Below are positions 35,801 to 50,800 of a stretch of 64,000 nt of DNA, in pieces (the first letter of the stretch is position 1; each line of letters starts with the position of its first letter). The translations under genes and the position numbers were made by a program. The notes under the pieces are model-generated. The model saw only the letters and a list, made by a program, of their open reading frames with translations, did not search any database and was not told the origin of the DNA. The stretch covers positions 17,794,001 through 17,858,000 of the forward strand of contig NC_088316.1 in assembly GCF_910592395.1 (NCBI RefSeq), read 5' to 3'. This DNA comes from Lineus longissimus (Eukaryota > Nemertea > Pilidiophora > Heteronemertea > Lineidae).

Positions 35801-38800
35801 CGCTTGTTTCTTCATTTAGTTTTCAAATTATCTTGTATTTATCGACACACTTCTACGTCAAAATCAATTCGAGTTAAATAGAATTTATAGATAGGTTCAT
35901 TTGATCTTTGCTCGATTGATCAGTGAGGGGCAAGGGTCAACCAGGAAGGTGAACAGTCAATCAGACTACAAGAGTTTGTTGAACATGAACGTGCAGAGAT
36001 GCTCAGACTATTCATCAGCTCATTAGCTACCAACAAGTTGTAAATGCATGTTGGCTTTTGAAATGCTGAAAGGGTATTTTGAAAACTGTTTCAACAATGT
36101 CAAAAGAAGTCAGGGCATTGAAACTACACTACAGAGGCTCAATTTCTGTCAATGACCAGTGTGCATATACATACTACAAAGAAGAAATATGACTTTCACA
36201 GTCATGATACTGGATCCGATGAACATGCACCTCAGTCTTCCTCTCTTACTAGAGAACTCGAACAAGGCAACCGACCCTATATGTGCCATGAGACGAATGG
36301 CGCAGAAATCAAAGTGTTAACCCCATCAATATTTTAATGCATCAGGGCAATGAGTCATAAGTCGTGATCATCGCGATCAACAGAGCGGGAGCGATTCATA
36401 CTCATCCAAACTTCCATCACATCGCTGCATCGAATCGTCCACAATAACGACAGAAGTTCAACATCGTGATTTGGTCATCAGACCTGCCTGAGTGTCAGAA
36501 CTGCACATCACATGTGCCCTCATTATACAGTTTCGTCAACGAGCTGCAGTGACTAATTAATAGGTTTTGTTAATATTCAGCGATAGAATCGATCGTTATC
36601 AGATATCAAAGGGTCAAATTCAAAGCCACTTCTGAGGTATCGTTTTTTTCTGTCACCAGAGTCGCTACCGCTATTTCTAAGCATTCATCACCGTTAATGC
36701 AACAGAAAATGCAGACAATAACAGCCAACAGCCAACCAGATGAAAGTGTAACCATAGAGGGTTTGCTTTTTGAAAGAACTGGTCCAAAAGGCAGGAACTC
36801 AAACCAACACAAAATCCTAATTTATTTCAAGAAGTATATAACCCCATTTGAAATGCGCATCTTCTTCAGCTATTTATCCAAAAAGTTCATTGCTGGAACA
36901 GATACTATCTGTGTCAAGTTAAGTGAAAAATGTCACTCCTTTTGTCATGTTCCCATATTCAAACTGACAGTCATCAATAGCACTAAAATTGGCTAAGTGA
37001 TCAGGAGTTCAAACCACTTTGGTCAAAGGTTTTGACAACTCTCACAAAAAGTCAACCTCGGAGTCTGAACTCTCATCACCGTCTCGAACACAGACTTCAT
37101 TTCTAAGCAAATGACGTAAAGTATCAGGGACTCCGCCTATTATTAGTGCACCCTTATTTTGATCCTTTTGCGGGTCACACAAACTCTTTTTGTCCCCAGC
37201 CAAGGGAGTAGCTATATTTGTCTGCAAGATCGACCCTCGGACAAGGCACTCGCAGTTTGATTTCTGGCCAAATAGAAACCAGCAGTGTATCTCGAAGATT
37301 TTGATCTCAAACTTCGATTTTAATCAAAACCTTGACACGTAGCACATGAATTCACATCATCAGTAGCTGCTTTCAGTCATCGGGATGAATCACGCTAACA
37401 GCCGATGATGAGCTCATAATTATCTATCAAAATCTGATCGCTTTTACTTCATTAATCAATTAACACTTTACGCCCTTTGCTTTGTTCAACTCCTGCTGTA
37501 ACGTTCCAATGGTAACCACAAGCATCAGTGTTGGGGAAATGCTGGGTTATTTCTTGCTGTCGATGGAAGGCAAGGCTACGAAAGAGCACAGGAAGGGCCC
37601 AATAATCATTTCAAATCCATGATATTTCCCACCAACCACGAGTGGGGTTGGGGTCGACTTGAAAATGTTGGACATAATTGCAAGTCACTTCATGCGAATT
37701 CATGTCAGCTAAGGACAAGTGAAATCCAATCAAGGAAGGAGAACATTATTTTCCATCCAGTGCATTCTTTATCATTTCACGATACCGTAGTAGTCTTGTA
37801 CGGTTGTGGAAATCGATTGTTCAATGTGTGAGGTTAGATCCGGGAGTTAACAGACAAGAAGTGGGTGTCCCTATCACCGAGTTATCATACCAGGAACTAA
37901 CATTGTTCCAATTTAAACAAAACATTCAAGGTGGTTTTTGTGATGACTGACCTATATTGTCGAGAACTTTGTCACATCGCCGACTGATTCCTGATGTTTG
38001 AACACATGAATTAGTCAGCATTTTTAGATAACTAGATGAAACAGATTTATTTGAAATCATTTATTTTATTAGTCAAGATGGAAAAATCTGTTGTAGCTGC
38101 CAACACTCATTAGGTTTATAAATAGAATCAAATTTTACAAATGATGTTTCAACAGATATGGCACACAGAATAACTTCCGAGTACATGTAGGCGTTTTAAA
38201 GCTGATCATGCTGATGGACATGACAATTACCAACCCACGTATGGACATCCACATAATACACTTAAATAACACAATGTAAAGCCAGTTCAATCAGACTGCA
38301 TTATTTTTCATCACGGCCATCTTGGGAATTCTAGTGGTTCAGCTTTGCCTGGAAAATACTGTGGAACATCCCTAAGCAGACACCTCTCTAATGAGAACAC
38401 CTTCTTTATAAAGGACATTTGGTTTGATCCCTATATTGGTTGTTACCATTTTAATTTGACCTCTCTAACCAGGACACCTCACTTTAGAGGACAGTTCTTC
38501 AGAAAGAAGTTCTGCTCTATATGAAAGAAGAACAAATCATCTAGACCTTACGATTTTGCTGAAACTTGGCGATAATGGTCTTTATCAATTCCTGGTGACG
38601 CCCTGGTCACATCATGTCCTCAACAGGCCACCTGTGCAATGTATGCACACAAGAATGCATACAAGTATCAGAATAACATTGGAAACATTTCTCTGAATCA
38701 GTGGTTCTCATGCACCCTGCCCTTTCCGCCCACGCAGGCTTCCTACTCATCAAGACCTACTGGCCAAGTTACATTATACAAATAGGGGTGTTGAATAGAG

Positions 38801-41800
38801 CCAATTCATAACAATACATGATAGTATTCCCACATGATAAAGGTCAACGTTGCTGATACTTATTTTGGGGGGAAATGGCACCTGACATGTACAAGTATAT
38901 GTACAAGGTGCGATCAATGATAAACCATGGTGAGGGATGCCAACAGTTATTAAAGGCGTATTTCTGAACAGAATTCAAATCAAATTTTCAAAATGCCTTA
39001 AATTCAAATCTAACGACCACCGACAACTGGTATATCACAACAAATTTGAAAGTAAACAATTACTCCGAATAACCGGAATATTCAAAGCAATGTCAACTGT
39101 CCTCAAGTGTTGGTTGACCGCAGCAGGTTATTCTCCCAAGATTGACATGGGAAGCCCACATATGGGGTGTCACTGTCTGGGCTGGGAAGACACTTGTAAA
39201 CTTGTTTGAACCAAATCATTTCAAGACAAACATCCCCGATCAATACTATAAGTGACATGTGTGATGATGAGAGGCCAAGGCCTGAACCAAGGTGCAGAGT
39301 CCATGCAGCCACTTCTTTGTCCTTCACAGGCCCATCTCATGTGATGTGCTGTGCATATGAGCAGTTCCTGGAACCCCTCTGAATTATCATTCCAAAGCGA
39401 GATCTATTCAAAGATGCCAATTAATCATGAGCGGACTCACCTTGTAAACGCACTCTTGCCTCGTCACTGCTACTTTCTAAGTCTGACACACCACTGTCAG
39501 CTGGACTTGGAGGCAAGGAGGCTGCAAAGATAAAATAGACATCATATACCACTGCAAACGGATATCAATTCATAGGCTCAAAGTGATGTTTTTAGGTGCT
39601 TCATCTGGTAGTAACTCTTGATCAGATTGAAGAATGAACAAGAAGGGAGAAGGGGGTATAATACAATAACAGACTTCGATGAAATATTTCCAAAGTAGGA
39701 AAACACTTTTAAAATTACCATACAATTAAAAAAATAACATGTATATTTTAAATTTTGAGACCCTAGTCTGCCGACGTGGAGCCAATTGTGCAAATTTCAC
39801 GGACTTGAGCAATTGATTGTTTTGACAGCTGACAGACTGAGAGGTTTTGAGTGGAGATTTTCAATACTAGAAATCCTTCAAAGCATCATGAACCCAATTG
39901 ACACGACTGACAATATCTCATGGTTGATTCAGCTCTCCAACCTCCACATTAACTGCTCACATCTGTCTACCTCCCTGTCTACACAAATTAGAGACAAGAT
40001 TCCCTGGTTTTTGTCATTTTAGGCTTGCCTATTCTTTTGGGGTGAAAAACCGAGGCATAGTATGATTTGAACTGCTGAAAACATTCGGGTGTAAATTTGC
40101 AGAAATGTAACCTGTTGCAATCACATTTAGATGATACTCCTTTGAGAACTGCTGCACAATATTTTCCAGAAAGACCAGTTTATCCAAAGTATTCTGAGGC
40201 CAATTTGTTAACTGTCCCCTGTTCTAAGGCAATCTCTATTACTAATTTGCAGCAAATCTATGCAGCATTTCTACACCCAATATTACCTAATATTTACATA
40301 TGTGCTCATGTCTAGTTGACACCTTGACCTTTACTGTGCGTAGGCAGATCCACTTGTAGCCACCCAATTACTAGGGCCAGCTTCCTTCACAAATGTCAAG
40401 ACACGGAAGTGAATGACAATTGCCCAATACAGTATCCCTCGTCTGCGGATACACAGTACAACTAGTATTGAATATATTGGCTAGGGTGGCAAAGCAGTGA
40501 TAGTAGATCAGCAAATAATATTTTTCTTGTCCTACATAAAGTAAACAGTTTCAAATTTTCACAGTCATACTATAACTGTCATCACGGCACACTGTAGATT
40601 AGCTTGTGACATTTTGTATGTCCCGAATGGATATGGATTTCAGATTTATGGTCAACATCATCAGTACACACTTTGATACAGAACAGACCACTGACACAGA
40701 GCCATGCAAAGCACTGCATATTCAGACCGACTGTAGACTTGTTCCAAAAGTTTTATGATTGCAGATTCATATACAGCCTTCGGACTTTATCTACAGTACG
40801 CTTCTATCAATGTAAAATCTCTCACAGAACAACATCGTTTCATATGTAGGTGTACGGGTATAAAGGCCTACATGTAGGCCTACCCATTCATCTGTAAATG
40901 TCAGCAAGGCGGAGTCGTTATAACATTGTATTAAACATAAATATGAATTTGAACCCATGGATAATAACTGGAGACAAAGACCAGGATAAAAGTAGATGGA
41001 TGTAGAGGCCAATGACACTATATTAAATGCTTTCAAATTGAATAGCTTTGGTTCGATATCAGGAACACGCCATTGAAAAGTGATAGATGTCCCTATTGGG
41101 ACTTGGAGCTGCCAGTCAGATGATCGGATATCAGTCCGGAAATAGGCCTGTTGTAGGTTAGGTTAACACTCTCTCGAATGGTGATTCACAGTAATTTATA
41201 AGACCACATAACACTGGGCCTACCACTATCCCTTTACTTTCATGGCCCGATATTTTATTATTTCAGCAAATAGAATCCAATTGTTTTCATCAGATTTCAC
41301 CTGAGAAACAGCCCAATGGTTTGCCCTTACAAATGAATGTTCTATAACAGAACCTGTCGGTGCTCATATGAATCACGATATAGAATCAAGTTCCATTCTC
41401 AAACAGATGTGCATGAAAACAATACTGATAATGCCCAGCAAGCAAAAATATTTAAGCTCATTTGATCCCGGTTTTTTTTCAACAACAGCTTTCCGCATTA
41501 AAAAAATTAATCTGAAATATAGGAAACCTGGTGAAGATCAGATCTACCATTCTTTATAAAACTTTTTACCACTGGTTTATGACTCATCAAAAAACTTCCC
41601 TGTGGGCATGGTTCAACACAACTATTGCACAAGTTGATGCATGCAGAGTTTACTAATCTACAACCTTGGTGGAATTCTTCACAACTCTATTTACTACACT
41701 GGGAGTGAAGTACATTCTTTCAAACACAATAGCTAATTTTACCCTTCATTTATTTGATTTCAATTCAAATTTAAATTTCCAGGAATGGGCATTTTTGGTG

Positions 41801-44800
41801 GCCCAGGAAATGCACCTTAGACAACACTGTCCAGACTTGGAAAACCTTCCCCTAGTAACAAGGAAATACTGTTTAATCCATTGGGTTGTTTAGTATTGAT
41901 TAAGACTGAATTACATAGATAAATGTAATATCTCGCTTTCAAAGTGGAAGTCAAGTTGAATCAGGAACTGGTCTAGAATTGGAAATTTTTGAGAGGGCAA
42001 ATATTTTCATCGTAAGGCGGAAATCTAACAATTGGACATGTGAAACACACATGATTAGAAATTTGAAACATTATCACGATTTTATCAGGGTCAAGAAATT
42101 CAAACAATGATAAAGGACAATGTCAATAAGTGTCTGGTCACAAGTCGAAGAAGACAAGAGCATGCAGAAAGGGGAAGTGGGCACCCAGTATTAAAAACTC
42201 ATATTGTGGCACTGAAATTTCGACATGTCATCTGAAGGATGAATCACCCCATTTCCTGTGAATATCGTTCAGCTCCTCTTTCTAAACTTGTCAAAGTCTC
42301 TCGAGATCTTTTATACCAGGATCATTTGCCAAATTTGACCTGAAAACCAGGAAGTACATTGACCCCACAGAGAAAAGGCCAACAGGACTTGCATGGGTCC
42401 AAGTCCAGTTCCAAAAGTCTGTAAGAGTTTACTGGTCAAAGTTTAAGTATGATTTGAAAACAATAACAGTCCAAAATCACAACAGGAAGACATGTACGTT
42501 CATGAAATTATCACAGGTTTGATCAGTTGTTGCCAAATTATGTTAGTTAGGGTGAGTCGGTGCATGTGTACAAATTGGATATGGTAGACTGCCAAAAATT
42601 GACCTGAACACTGTTTTCAAAACCAGTTTACCAAAATCAACTGTCATGTTGCAAATAAGACACATTATTTTTGAGGCGGCGGTCAATATAATGAATTTTC
42701 ATCAAATACTCTACTTCACATTCTTAGTTTTTGAGAAAGCGTGTCAGCCGCCATGGTCAAAGTCAAACATTCTTATGATGGCACGCACCTGGTTGTTGCT
42801 GGATCAGGCCATGTTGAGCTAGAATACCCTGTAAAAAGGTTTTTGACTCGCTGCTTGTGCTGGGCGACTCCATACTGAGTAATGCTTCTGCTGCCACTTG
42901 ACGGCCATTTTTGTTCTGTTTTTCACATGTTTCAACTGGAAAGATAAAGGGGAGGAAAAACGTTATTCATTGAAGAACAATAAACCACAATATAGAATTG
43001 ACTGATAACAAACTAAACTATCATAAAACTGAAACTTAAACGCTAAAGAAATCTAATTATCAGTAATAAATTCTAAAAACTTCAATTCAAACTAAGGCAT
43101 TATTGGAATCAGATTTTCTAGATAAAAGACTTCTGGAAACAGAAAACAAGAACATGCCGATTCATTTTATAACTTATTGAGATCACTTATTCATTTCTAT
43201 ATTCAACATTAAAATCAAACACCAGGAAAGGAAGAGTGATAGTAACCAAGGGCAGAGTGATAATCATAAACTTCCTTTCACCACAGATCTGTTGGAATCC
43301 AGAAATAACTGCCCCATTGGTTCCAGCAGCTTCATAAAAACCAGACTTTTTTCAAAACCAAACAATTCACTGCAACCGAAGCGTGAAGAGACAGTGACAC
43401 CTGTTTCTCAAATTCACCTGTTACCATGCTGACAAGGACGCCCATCTCTGGGTACCCAGTGCCGACAAATCTTCCCTATTGTGCGCAGACAAGAAGCGGT
43501 TTCTAAACCCCCTCCAAAGCACGTGGTCCCATTGTATTCGCAATAACAGACACGACTGTCACACGTACGTTCCAACAATTCCCTTCATCTTCAACATAGA
43601 AGCTCAAGAAATTTGCAAGGGAGGTTTCTGTCGATAGTATTCGATGTGGTTGGATAGAGAAAGAAACACAAGAAAGGGGCTCATCATGAAGCAGACTTCG
43701 AATTGTCTTGGTCTCAAAAGTTGTACTTCACCGACCCATTATTGACGACACAAGCTTTATTCATACTAAATGTCGACGTCAAACCACACTGGAATGAAGA
43801 AGTGGCCAGCCAACATTCAGCAAAGATGAATTTTAAATGAAGCTGCACCGATGAATTCGAATGAAACTGCCACTACCTGCCACGACTGATCACCCCTCAT
43901 GCACAAGGTCGTAATTATTCAAATTCCACACAGAGCGTGCGGATAAAAGAATGAAAGCTACACTTGTGCCGAGATGGAGCACACAATAACCTCCTGCTGG
44001 GATCTCATCAGTTCCTCTAAGGCAAAAACACCAAGATATGGCTCAGGAAGATTTGCTTATGAAAAGCCACGTGCGGGTACATGTTCGTGGCAACCAGCCG
44101 GTTCCTTTTCAAATTTCCTAGGAATTAAATCTAGGCCACGGGATAGCAACACAACCGACAGTTGTATTGTGCACCAACTGCCAAAAGCCAAATACCACCA
44201 GGCAAAGAGGATATTAAGAACCTGCTTCCAAAGCTATTCAGGTGAGCCTACCTGCGCACAATAGGCGAGACAATTGTCACCATTCACGGCGCATGCACTT
44301 GTAGGAAATGACCGTTTCTGGTTTGGGCCAGCAACAGGTGAATTGCGCCCAATTTTTCAATAATGCTGTAGCAGAGAGCATTGAACAGGAATGAGGATGC
44401 CTTTCTTCAGACAGTCTCGAAGAAAAATGTACTGTCTTCAGCCATTTCTAAAGGAATGTTTGGGTGTCGCCATGGACTTGTAAACGATCACCAAGGAAAC
44501 TGGCTCTGCATGGACTTGTGGGAAAGGAAGCTGGAAATGAGCACAGTTTGGGTGTATCCAAGGTTACCCAGACAAGACAGGATGTTTATCTTCTCTGAAC
44601 AAGTAGCGTTTCCAGGGAGACTTGAGCTGAGGTTCTCAAGACTGACTTGATGAATTGAAGTTCTTCCTTTCCCATTCCCATACAGCAGGGATGAGGAAAG
44701 TGGACTTGAATGGGCAGGATATCCTAATAATGCAAAATTCACCAAACCTGAATGGCATCCAGGTTGTTTGAGGCACTTTACATAATTTTTCATATGACCC

Positions 44801-47800
44801 AAAAACATGTTTATGGAACAAAAAGTGTTCTGCCCCCTCCCCCAGATAAAAAAGCTCAATACCGCCCCTGCTGACCATCATTTTGTAAGACATCTGCCAG
44901 TCTGAAGGCAGACAGACACTGAAACAAGAAAGAACTTTATTTCATGGGGAGTCCATGCTATTTTTTTTCTTAACTGACAACATGCAGCTAGCATCCACTG
45001 TTAGTTCTTACAGTTGGCATCAATTCACATTGCCTGCAACCTCTTCTCAATGCAACAACTGTCAAATGACTAATTCAGCAAATCCAACACTGCAGAGTAA
45101 TTACAGAAGGTTCCTGATGCACAAACGAAAACAAGGCTCAAATTATTCCAGAGCACATAACTAAGACCGCCATCCAAAGATCCCAGATATAATTCCTGAA
45201 GTGCATCGAAAAAAATGCTGCTAACTCACCTACAACTTGGCGCTGGGCCAGGTGTAGTAAAGCAGTGTTCAACTCAAGTTTGATGAGAACATATTATAGT
45301 CTGTTCCTTTTATAAATGCACAGACAATCTAAGAATACTGTAATGAAGAAACACCAATCAGAACACCGAGCGCTTTTCTCCTCCCACGGCTCTACCAGTA
45401 GGCCTAGTATAAAGTTTCCTATTCCTATTTGGCGGTTATTAACACCTGAGAACAAAATTGAAGTGAAGATATAGGGTTACAGAAGAGTTATATATACTTC
45501 CAGCCCACATGATGTCAAAATGAATACCAAGATGTAACATTGCAGACAGCAAAGCAGATAACAACAATTCTTTCTTCAACAATGCTTAAAACCTGCGTTT
45601 TTTATGAAACATGAAGCCAGGTATAAGGAACCAGGAAACATCGTGCAGGAACTAACAGAAAGTGCTAGGTTAGGCCTAGGAAGAAGTAAGTAACATTAGT
45701 CGGCAATCAATTAAAAATTAAAGTTTGCATTCCTCTTTATCGTTACCAACCAGTGGTAGTGAAAGTACACTTATTAATTTAAGTAATGGAAGGATGCAGT
45801 TTCGAACCATTCCAAAAATCATTGCCGGATTTAAAATCTGCTCATTCCACAGTAAGAAAACAAAGGTGTACACATTTGAAGTTACCTCTACACCGGATCA
45901 CCCAATTCAAACACCAGTTACCACATGTACAACAGATTAATTACAAAAAAGAAACATAGAGTGGTTTTATATCTAAGTTTCCTCGTAAGCCGCAGAGCAT
46001 ATTGAAAATATGATACCAAATGAAAACATCAAGTGAGAACAACTTGGACAGCAAACTTCGAAAAAGTTTGCTAAAAGGAACAATGTTTTTTAGGCTTGTG
46101 AAATAATGTCTTCAGGGTAAGATACAATATATCCAGGGACAAAGATACAATTATAGAAACAATGCAGACCTACACATGTCAGACCAGTCGTCCAACAGTC
46201 ACATGAAGACAGACCTATTGTCACATCTAGGACAAATTCCTGTGTCTAGAGACAAACAGGAACTTGTCAGGAAGTAGGCCTCCTTGCTGATGAAGCAGCT
46301 GAGTGACCAAATCAGGTCAATGCTGTTATAACTTTTGGTGATAAATTATACCAAGGGTAAATAATAACATTTCTTTAAATTGACATATTGAATATGTCAC
46401 ATGAACTCATCTCATTTTTGTTTATGGTTTTATGAAACAATACCCATTGCTGCATGGAATTGCTAGCACAATAGGTTTCAGGGAAATCCTGTCATTGTAG
46501 CTCAAACTGTTTGGATTGATAGCTTCAGTTCATGAAAGAATTCTTGAATCTGAAAATCTGCCAGATTTAAACTTCCAGCTACTTGACTTATGTGGGAACA
46601 GCAACATGTAACATGTGTAACGTGAAGCACTTTTCAACTGCATAACTTCATTTCAAATTTTCACTCAAGCAGATTTGATGAATAGAATTCATAGAGTTTG
46701 CTCGCAAAGGCATCACTCTTAATAACTTTTAACCTCATGACCAACTTTTTTTAGACGTTCAGCATAACATAATTTACAATGACTCTGACACTGTTGGTGG
46801 CACCAGACCTTCCTACTTCAACAACTTTCATCAATTAAAATCCTTAACGAACAACCACCCCTATACCTTATTTACTTAGGAGGATCTTGTGGGCTTTGAA
46901 ACTTTAAAACTGCTGTTACTGAAAAGATACACCTGCCGGTTTGATGAATAACATAATCTCATTTCTGGAAGGTGTTGGCAAAATCTCGAAAAAATTTTAA
47001 AACCTCAGCCAAGAATCCTGTTTGATTTGCCACTCCAACCTCTGACCAAATTAGTCAATGTCTAGAAATAATTTTAAGTCATCCAAAAGTTAAACCTTAC
47101 GTGTAATATTTGTTCAAGTCAAAATGTGATCGATAATATCAGGAGTGTACGACCGCTGATAATATCCATAACTAGGCAACTGAGTCGGTTGTTTTTTGGA
47201 ATCCTTCCCAACACTCAAGTCACTACAATCAATTTTAGAACAGCGCTCCCAAAATAATGTTGGCGTGATACACCCATAGTGCATGAGTCACTAAACAAAA
47301 CAGGTAGGAACTGACCTAGGCCTGAAGAGAGCATGCACTTAGAAGCGAGTAAACATGTTGTGGCGTAACTATAGGTCTTTATTCATTCAAAAAAATCACG
47401 ACAGGAAGTCCATATTGAACGAAGAGGGAGGGGCCTCTGAACAAAACACGGAAATATGGAATTTTTATGACGTCCTTTGCATACGTTCGAGTGAAAATAA
47501 CAGAAGCATAAATATTTTGAATTCAGGAAATGATTCAATTCTTCAATCTCTCATGCATTCACGCCCCATTTGGCATACACTATGCAATGACGCTTAGCGT
47601 CTTAGTCAATCTGCGATGATTTGCAAGATTTGATTATAAATGCAAAAGATTTCAAATGGACATGTTCAGATTTATAAACATTTTGTATCACATGAGGACA
47701 TCTCCTATTTGGTGCCTGTCAGAACTTGACCCTTTCCTGAAATAAAATTCGGGAACTAAATAGAGCGTGGTGTTCATCTTTGATTGATAGGCACCAGTTC

Positions 47801-50800
47801 ACAGCTTCAGACAATTTGTGAAATCCGAATGGATCGTCCTCACAAGGCCTACAAAACATGACAAGAGAACTCCGTTTACAACGAAAAGAACCCAAAACTG
47901 ACCTGTTTTGGGGCAATGACTTGGTGGGCAGTATATATGGACACCAATTTCAACTTCATATTATTACTTGTTTGCTGAACAATCTGTTGATAGGCCTACA
48001 TGTATGCAGTTATCCAAGCAAAATCTTACCAGATACATGAATTTGTTAACGATCTCCAACTGCCCCCAGTTTTGTGCAAAGCTTAATGATGTCCTAAAAA
48101 GCTACCCAGAGACGGGTCAAGTGGAAATGAGTGGGTTAAATGTGACTAGCATAAAATAATGTGCATTCCAGTCTCCTGAACATGCTGTAGTACAGAGATC
48201 CAGGTATCAATTCCACTCGGTCCCTGGATGCGCTCAGGAAATTACTGACATTTTCCAGAGAGCAGGAAGTAAACTTTTACGGCAGTGCTTGGACTGCCTG
48301 CCAATTCAGGTCACCAAGGCCATCCAGAATCGACGTTAGCTCGATTATTTTACTTCAAATTTTTTTCCAGGATTTCTGTAATCTACTATCCTCTATCCAT
48401 CGAGATGAAACTTTTCAATTCTGGAAGCTTTGGTGGACAAAAATTAATTCCTACTATGCCCCAGAGTCAAGTAAGTCATCTAAACCCAGGATTGAACCAA
48501 ACAGGCCACAAAATTGTAATAGTGTTATTGGACAGAATCTGAAACCTCGAAAGATATGCAAATGGAATCAATTCTGAACACATTTCATCCAAAGCATTTT
48601 CGCAAAAATGCTTGGTTCGATCAGGTTATTTTTCATTTTCCCTCCCGGGTTTAGCCTTCATGACATAAATAACTTTTAAACGGCTCAAGTGTTGAAAAAA
48701 TCGATCGCAAACAACTGCAAATTCAATGTAGGAGGAAATGCTTTTTAAGTGCCACAAAACACGACAAATATTGATTGAAAAATATTTGAACGTCTGAGTA
48801 TCACAAACAAATGTATGCAGAAATGAACAGAACCTTAAATATTTCAATTCAATCAAAGAGTGAAAATTCTGAAGAAAAAAAGGCTTTTTATAAAAAGAAC
48901 TTTTTTTATAACTGTAGGGAAAAATATTTGACTAAAATCGAAAAATAGTTGACCAAGTACAACACATCACCAACTTTTACGACAAAATAGTAAACGTTCT
49001 TAAACAAGTGAGACAGGGGTGGGCAGATACTCACATTGGGATAGATATCTTCTTAAAATGTTCTTTTTAAATGTTGAATACGTCTTTGGCGATGGCGGAG
49101 GGGTGGAAGGATTTGGCAAAAGATGCCTGCCTGTTCGTTCACTTTTATGCAAATTTGCATCAGATTCAGATTTTATCCTCCGCTTTGGTAAACTTAAGTC
49201 TAAGACCATTGGCGTAGCTGGCCCCATTATACCGTACATCCTAGGTCCTCCCAGAAATGGGAAAATTCTTGAATAATCCACGGTCGGTTTGTATAAACAC
49301 ACCAGCTTTTGAATGAAAATCCTACTGTCCTATTACGTTATTATCGAGAGACGATCCCAAGAAAGAATACTCCATGAACGCAACAGATCAAACCGTGTGA
49401 CTGGTCGCTGTCAGACAACCTTCTGATTGGGAAGTCACTATCTGACTGATGACATCAAAAAATCCTCTGCTAGGAAGTATGTCACTACAGTCACACATTC
49501 AATAGCTTACTCGTGAATACCAGTCACATGACCTCGCACAAAGCCAAGATAAACACATTTGGGTCAGTTATTGAGATGTAAATCACCGGTGATTATCCGG
49601 TAGCAAATCAGAAGAAAGGATATGAGGAATTCAACCGATGTCTGTCGCCAAGCAAAATACAACAAACTGCATCAGATCCAGGAAGCCTCACAGTGCAGTC
49701 TCCACGACACTGCTGGATGTTTTGATCAGCGAATTCATCAACAAGTCTGATTGGAATCGTCCATATTGCTTCCAGGATCCTCATATCCTGTTTCACACAT
49801 TGACCTGAAGTCTGTCTGCGTTTACTATGGGCACAACCATTTTTAATCGTAGGGGGCACAGCGTATGATAATAAACGTGGGATTCATCAATAATTACTGC
49901 ATTTAATCAAATGGATGGTTTCATGTAGCAATCTAGTCGGAATCCTTATGATTGAGTGGAAACGCAGTGACTCAGTATGGAATAAATCAACAGAAATATT
50001 CGATTGAAGGTTTCATGAAATTTCTATTTCCGTGATCATCTAACAGAAAATATCAGCTTGACCAGGTATAGATCAGCACAGTCTAGACTGACCAACAATG
50101 GACCTTGCCCATGCATGTATTATCAGGGGGGCTATTTTCTGTTACTACTGTGTTGGCCGATTGCCAAATGCCGTTTTATAAAGCCAGATAACTATCATGA
50201 CTGTGGTCTCGCCTTGACCTGGGTATTATAAATCAAATATTTTGGCAACTGCTTCAAAAATGGACAGAGCTTCATGTTGTGCCCCCCCCCCCCCCTCAAT
50301 CCCAAAATGTAAACGTATATGAATCTTCAAAAGAGGTCACACAGACATATGCCCATACAGGGCATTGCACCCTTGCAACCTGCAGGTCGCATGATAATTA
50401 TATGTGACCTGAAGCTTGGGATTAATTGGTCAAAGTAATCATCAAGAACAAGTGACATTCCATAAATGAGGCCAACATCAAATTTCCTCACCTCAATGAC
50501 CCCAATTTTGCATCCAAAAACAAAGCTGCTTGCATCCAAAAATCTCATCAAACATGCTGACCTGACCCTGGAACAGACATGGCCCACATTTTTTCGGATG
50601 CTTCCCACATAATTGACATGCTGCAGCAGACCTATTGTTTTAACTGGAAGTACAGAAGTATGCAAGACCCAACCAGCCTCCGCTATCAAAACAATGGCCA
50701 CGTCTGCTTCTTTTTTAGGGCAAGTATATAGAAATGAAGAGCTGAGGCAATCTGATCAAGAACAGGAAAATGAAAAAATACCCTCCCACATCCACATCCA

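Larger units (their letters stand above)
34908..39440. other. ELF/E74 intron 4
   Basis: 4.5 kb. It contains a pogo-like MITE in reverse orientation (38367-38521) and an unexplained minus-strand coding-like frame at 37042-37227. The rest shows no recognised feature. Confidence 0.5.

Noticed and set aside
43974-44650. Two plus-strand frames inside the ELF intron, possible nested gene
   Set aside because: No family resemblance and no splice signals linking them.
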